A stretch of DNA of 64,000 nt from Synechococcus sp. RS9909. Its GTDB lineage: Bacteria > Cyanobacteriota > Cyanobacteriia > PCC-6307 > Cyanobiaceae. The DNA is taken from the NCBI RefSeq assembly GCF_014279595.1, contig NZ_CP047943.1, positions 2,168,422 through 2,232,421 on the forward strand, read 5' to 3'. This document shows positions 62,156 to 64,000 of the stretch, one piece after another. A model generated the notes under the pieces. That model was not told the origin of the DNA. It made no database searches and was given only the letters and a program-made list of their open reading frames with translations. A program made the translations under genes and the position numbers. Within the stretch, counting starts at the first letter, position 1. Every line of letters begins with the position of its first letter.

Positions 62156-62375
62156 AGCGCTGACCAGGCATCAGCCGGGTCACTTCCGCCTGGATTTCCG
62201 CCATCAGCTGCGTGCTGATCAAAGGGTGGTTCTTGATCTCGCGCACCAGCTCCTGCACATCCTCGGGCGTGAGGCCATGGCTCGACACCATCGCATCGAG
62301 GCGCTGCTTGACGCTCTGCAGCACCAGCAGCTGCTCGTCGCTCAAGGGAGCCGCGTTGGGATGGTCGATCTTCAT
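62136..62375 (-). CDS. Small helical hypothetical protein (79 aa)
   Basis: 79 residues, helical and hydrophilic (LSDEQLLVLQSVKQRLDAMV, PEDVQELVREIKNHPLIS). ATG at 62375; its end overlaps the convergent gene by 20 bases. No motif recognised. Confidence 0.6.
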   Translation of the reverse strand: MKIDHPNAAPLSDEQLLVLQSVKQRLDAMVSSHGLTPEDVQELVREIKNHPLISTQLMAEIQAEVTRLMPGQRFTFDWD

Positions 62376-62460
62376 GGCGTGGGGAGCGGACCTGCCACCG
62401 GCAAGGTAGCTACGACAACTGGTTGCGCCCAACACGACCCCAGCGCCGGATCATGTTTAG

Positions 62461-64000
<1,540 letters not shown>

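Overview
The window comes from a GC-rich picocyanobacterium of the marine/freshwater Synechococcus-Cyanobium group (alpha-cyanobacteria). The marker genes are CP12 (3' end only), psbX, ycf66, a high-light-inducible protein, the phycobilisome rod-core linker cpcG beside a CpcS-type bilin lyase, the sufBCDS operon with ftrC and sufR, and a circularly permuted two-piece tmRNA of the cyanobacterial type. Gene order is compact, with many 4-base ATGA/TTGA overlaps, and most of the window is core genome.

Layout. 1-5.6 kb: CP12 tail, obgE, a sugar-type ABC ATPase, mutS2 and a glyoxalase-like gene. 5.7-9.4 kb: an export block with an HlyD/NHLM-type membrane fusion protein, a small membrane protein, a TolC-like outer-membrane channel and two tandem paralogous small membrane proteins. 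9.4-14.2 kb: hemB, a DnaJ-type co-chaperone, a periplasmic thioredoxin-like protein, a SulP/BicA-type transporter, a Nif11-like peptide and a zinc-ribbon protein. 14.2-23.5 kb: permuted ssrA, a THUMP-type RNA methyltransferase, an antiporter remnant, two membrane stress-type proteins, smc, a PRC-barrel protein, msrB, an LpxB-like protein and tRNA-Leu(GAG). 23.6-33.8 kb: accC, yggT, psbX, ycf66, two TolB-like lipoproteins, hli, an SbmA-like ABC exporter, a HIT protein, comM, rpsU, a DUF3747 protein and def. 33.8-46.2 kb: an S9 peptidase, methionine salvage (mtnB, mtnA), a Tat-type phosphoesterase, the sufS-sufD-sufC-sufB-ftrC operon (minus strand), class I aldolase and sufR. 46.2-50.6 kb: bilin lyase, cpcG, a DUF4912 protein and a phospholipase D-like lipoprotein.

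50.6-61.7 kb is clearly accessory. It starts with three toxin-antitoxin modules in about 2 kb; two of them lie between 43-bp direct repeats derived from the 3' end of the PLD gene. A LytS/LytTR two-component pair follows, divergent from a visibly more A/T-rich gene for a 1129-residue FG-GAP/cadherin-like/DUF4114 exported protein that carries 171-bp near-identical repeats. Immediately downstream is a TPR-sulfotransferase gene split in two by a complete IS3-family element. The window ends with two small conserved genes and the 5' part of a phosphoglucomutase gene.

The most interesting unit is 52.8-61.7 kb. It can be read as a regulated surface-protein locus (histidine kinase, LytTR regulator, repeat-rich secreted protein, TPR-sulfotransferase) whose last gene has been broken by an insertion sequence. 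A second possible theme is the NHLM-type membrane fusion protein with TolC and an orphan Nif11-like peptide 5 kb away, which hints at export of a ribosomally made peptide. Both readings are inference. No CRISPR array was seen, and no gene-free stretch exceeds about 300 bases.
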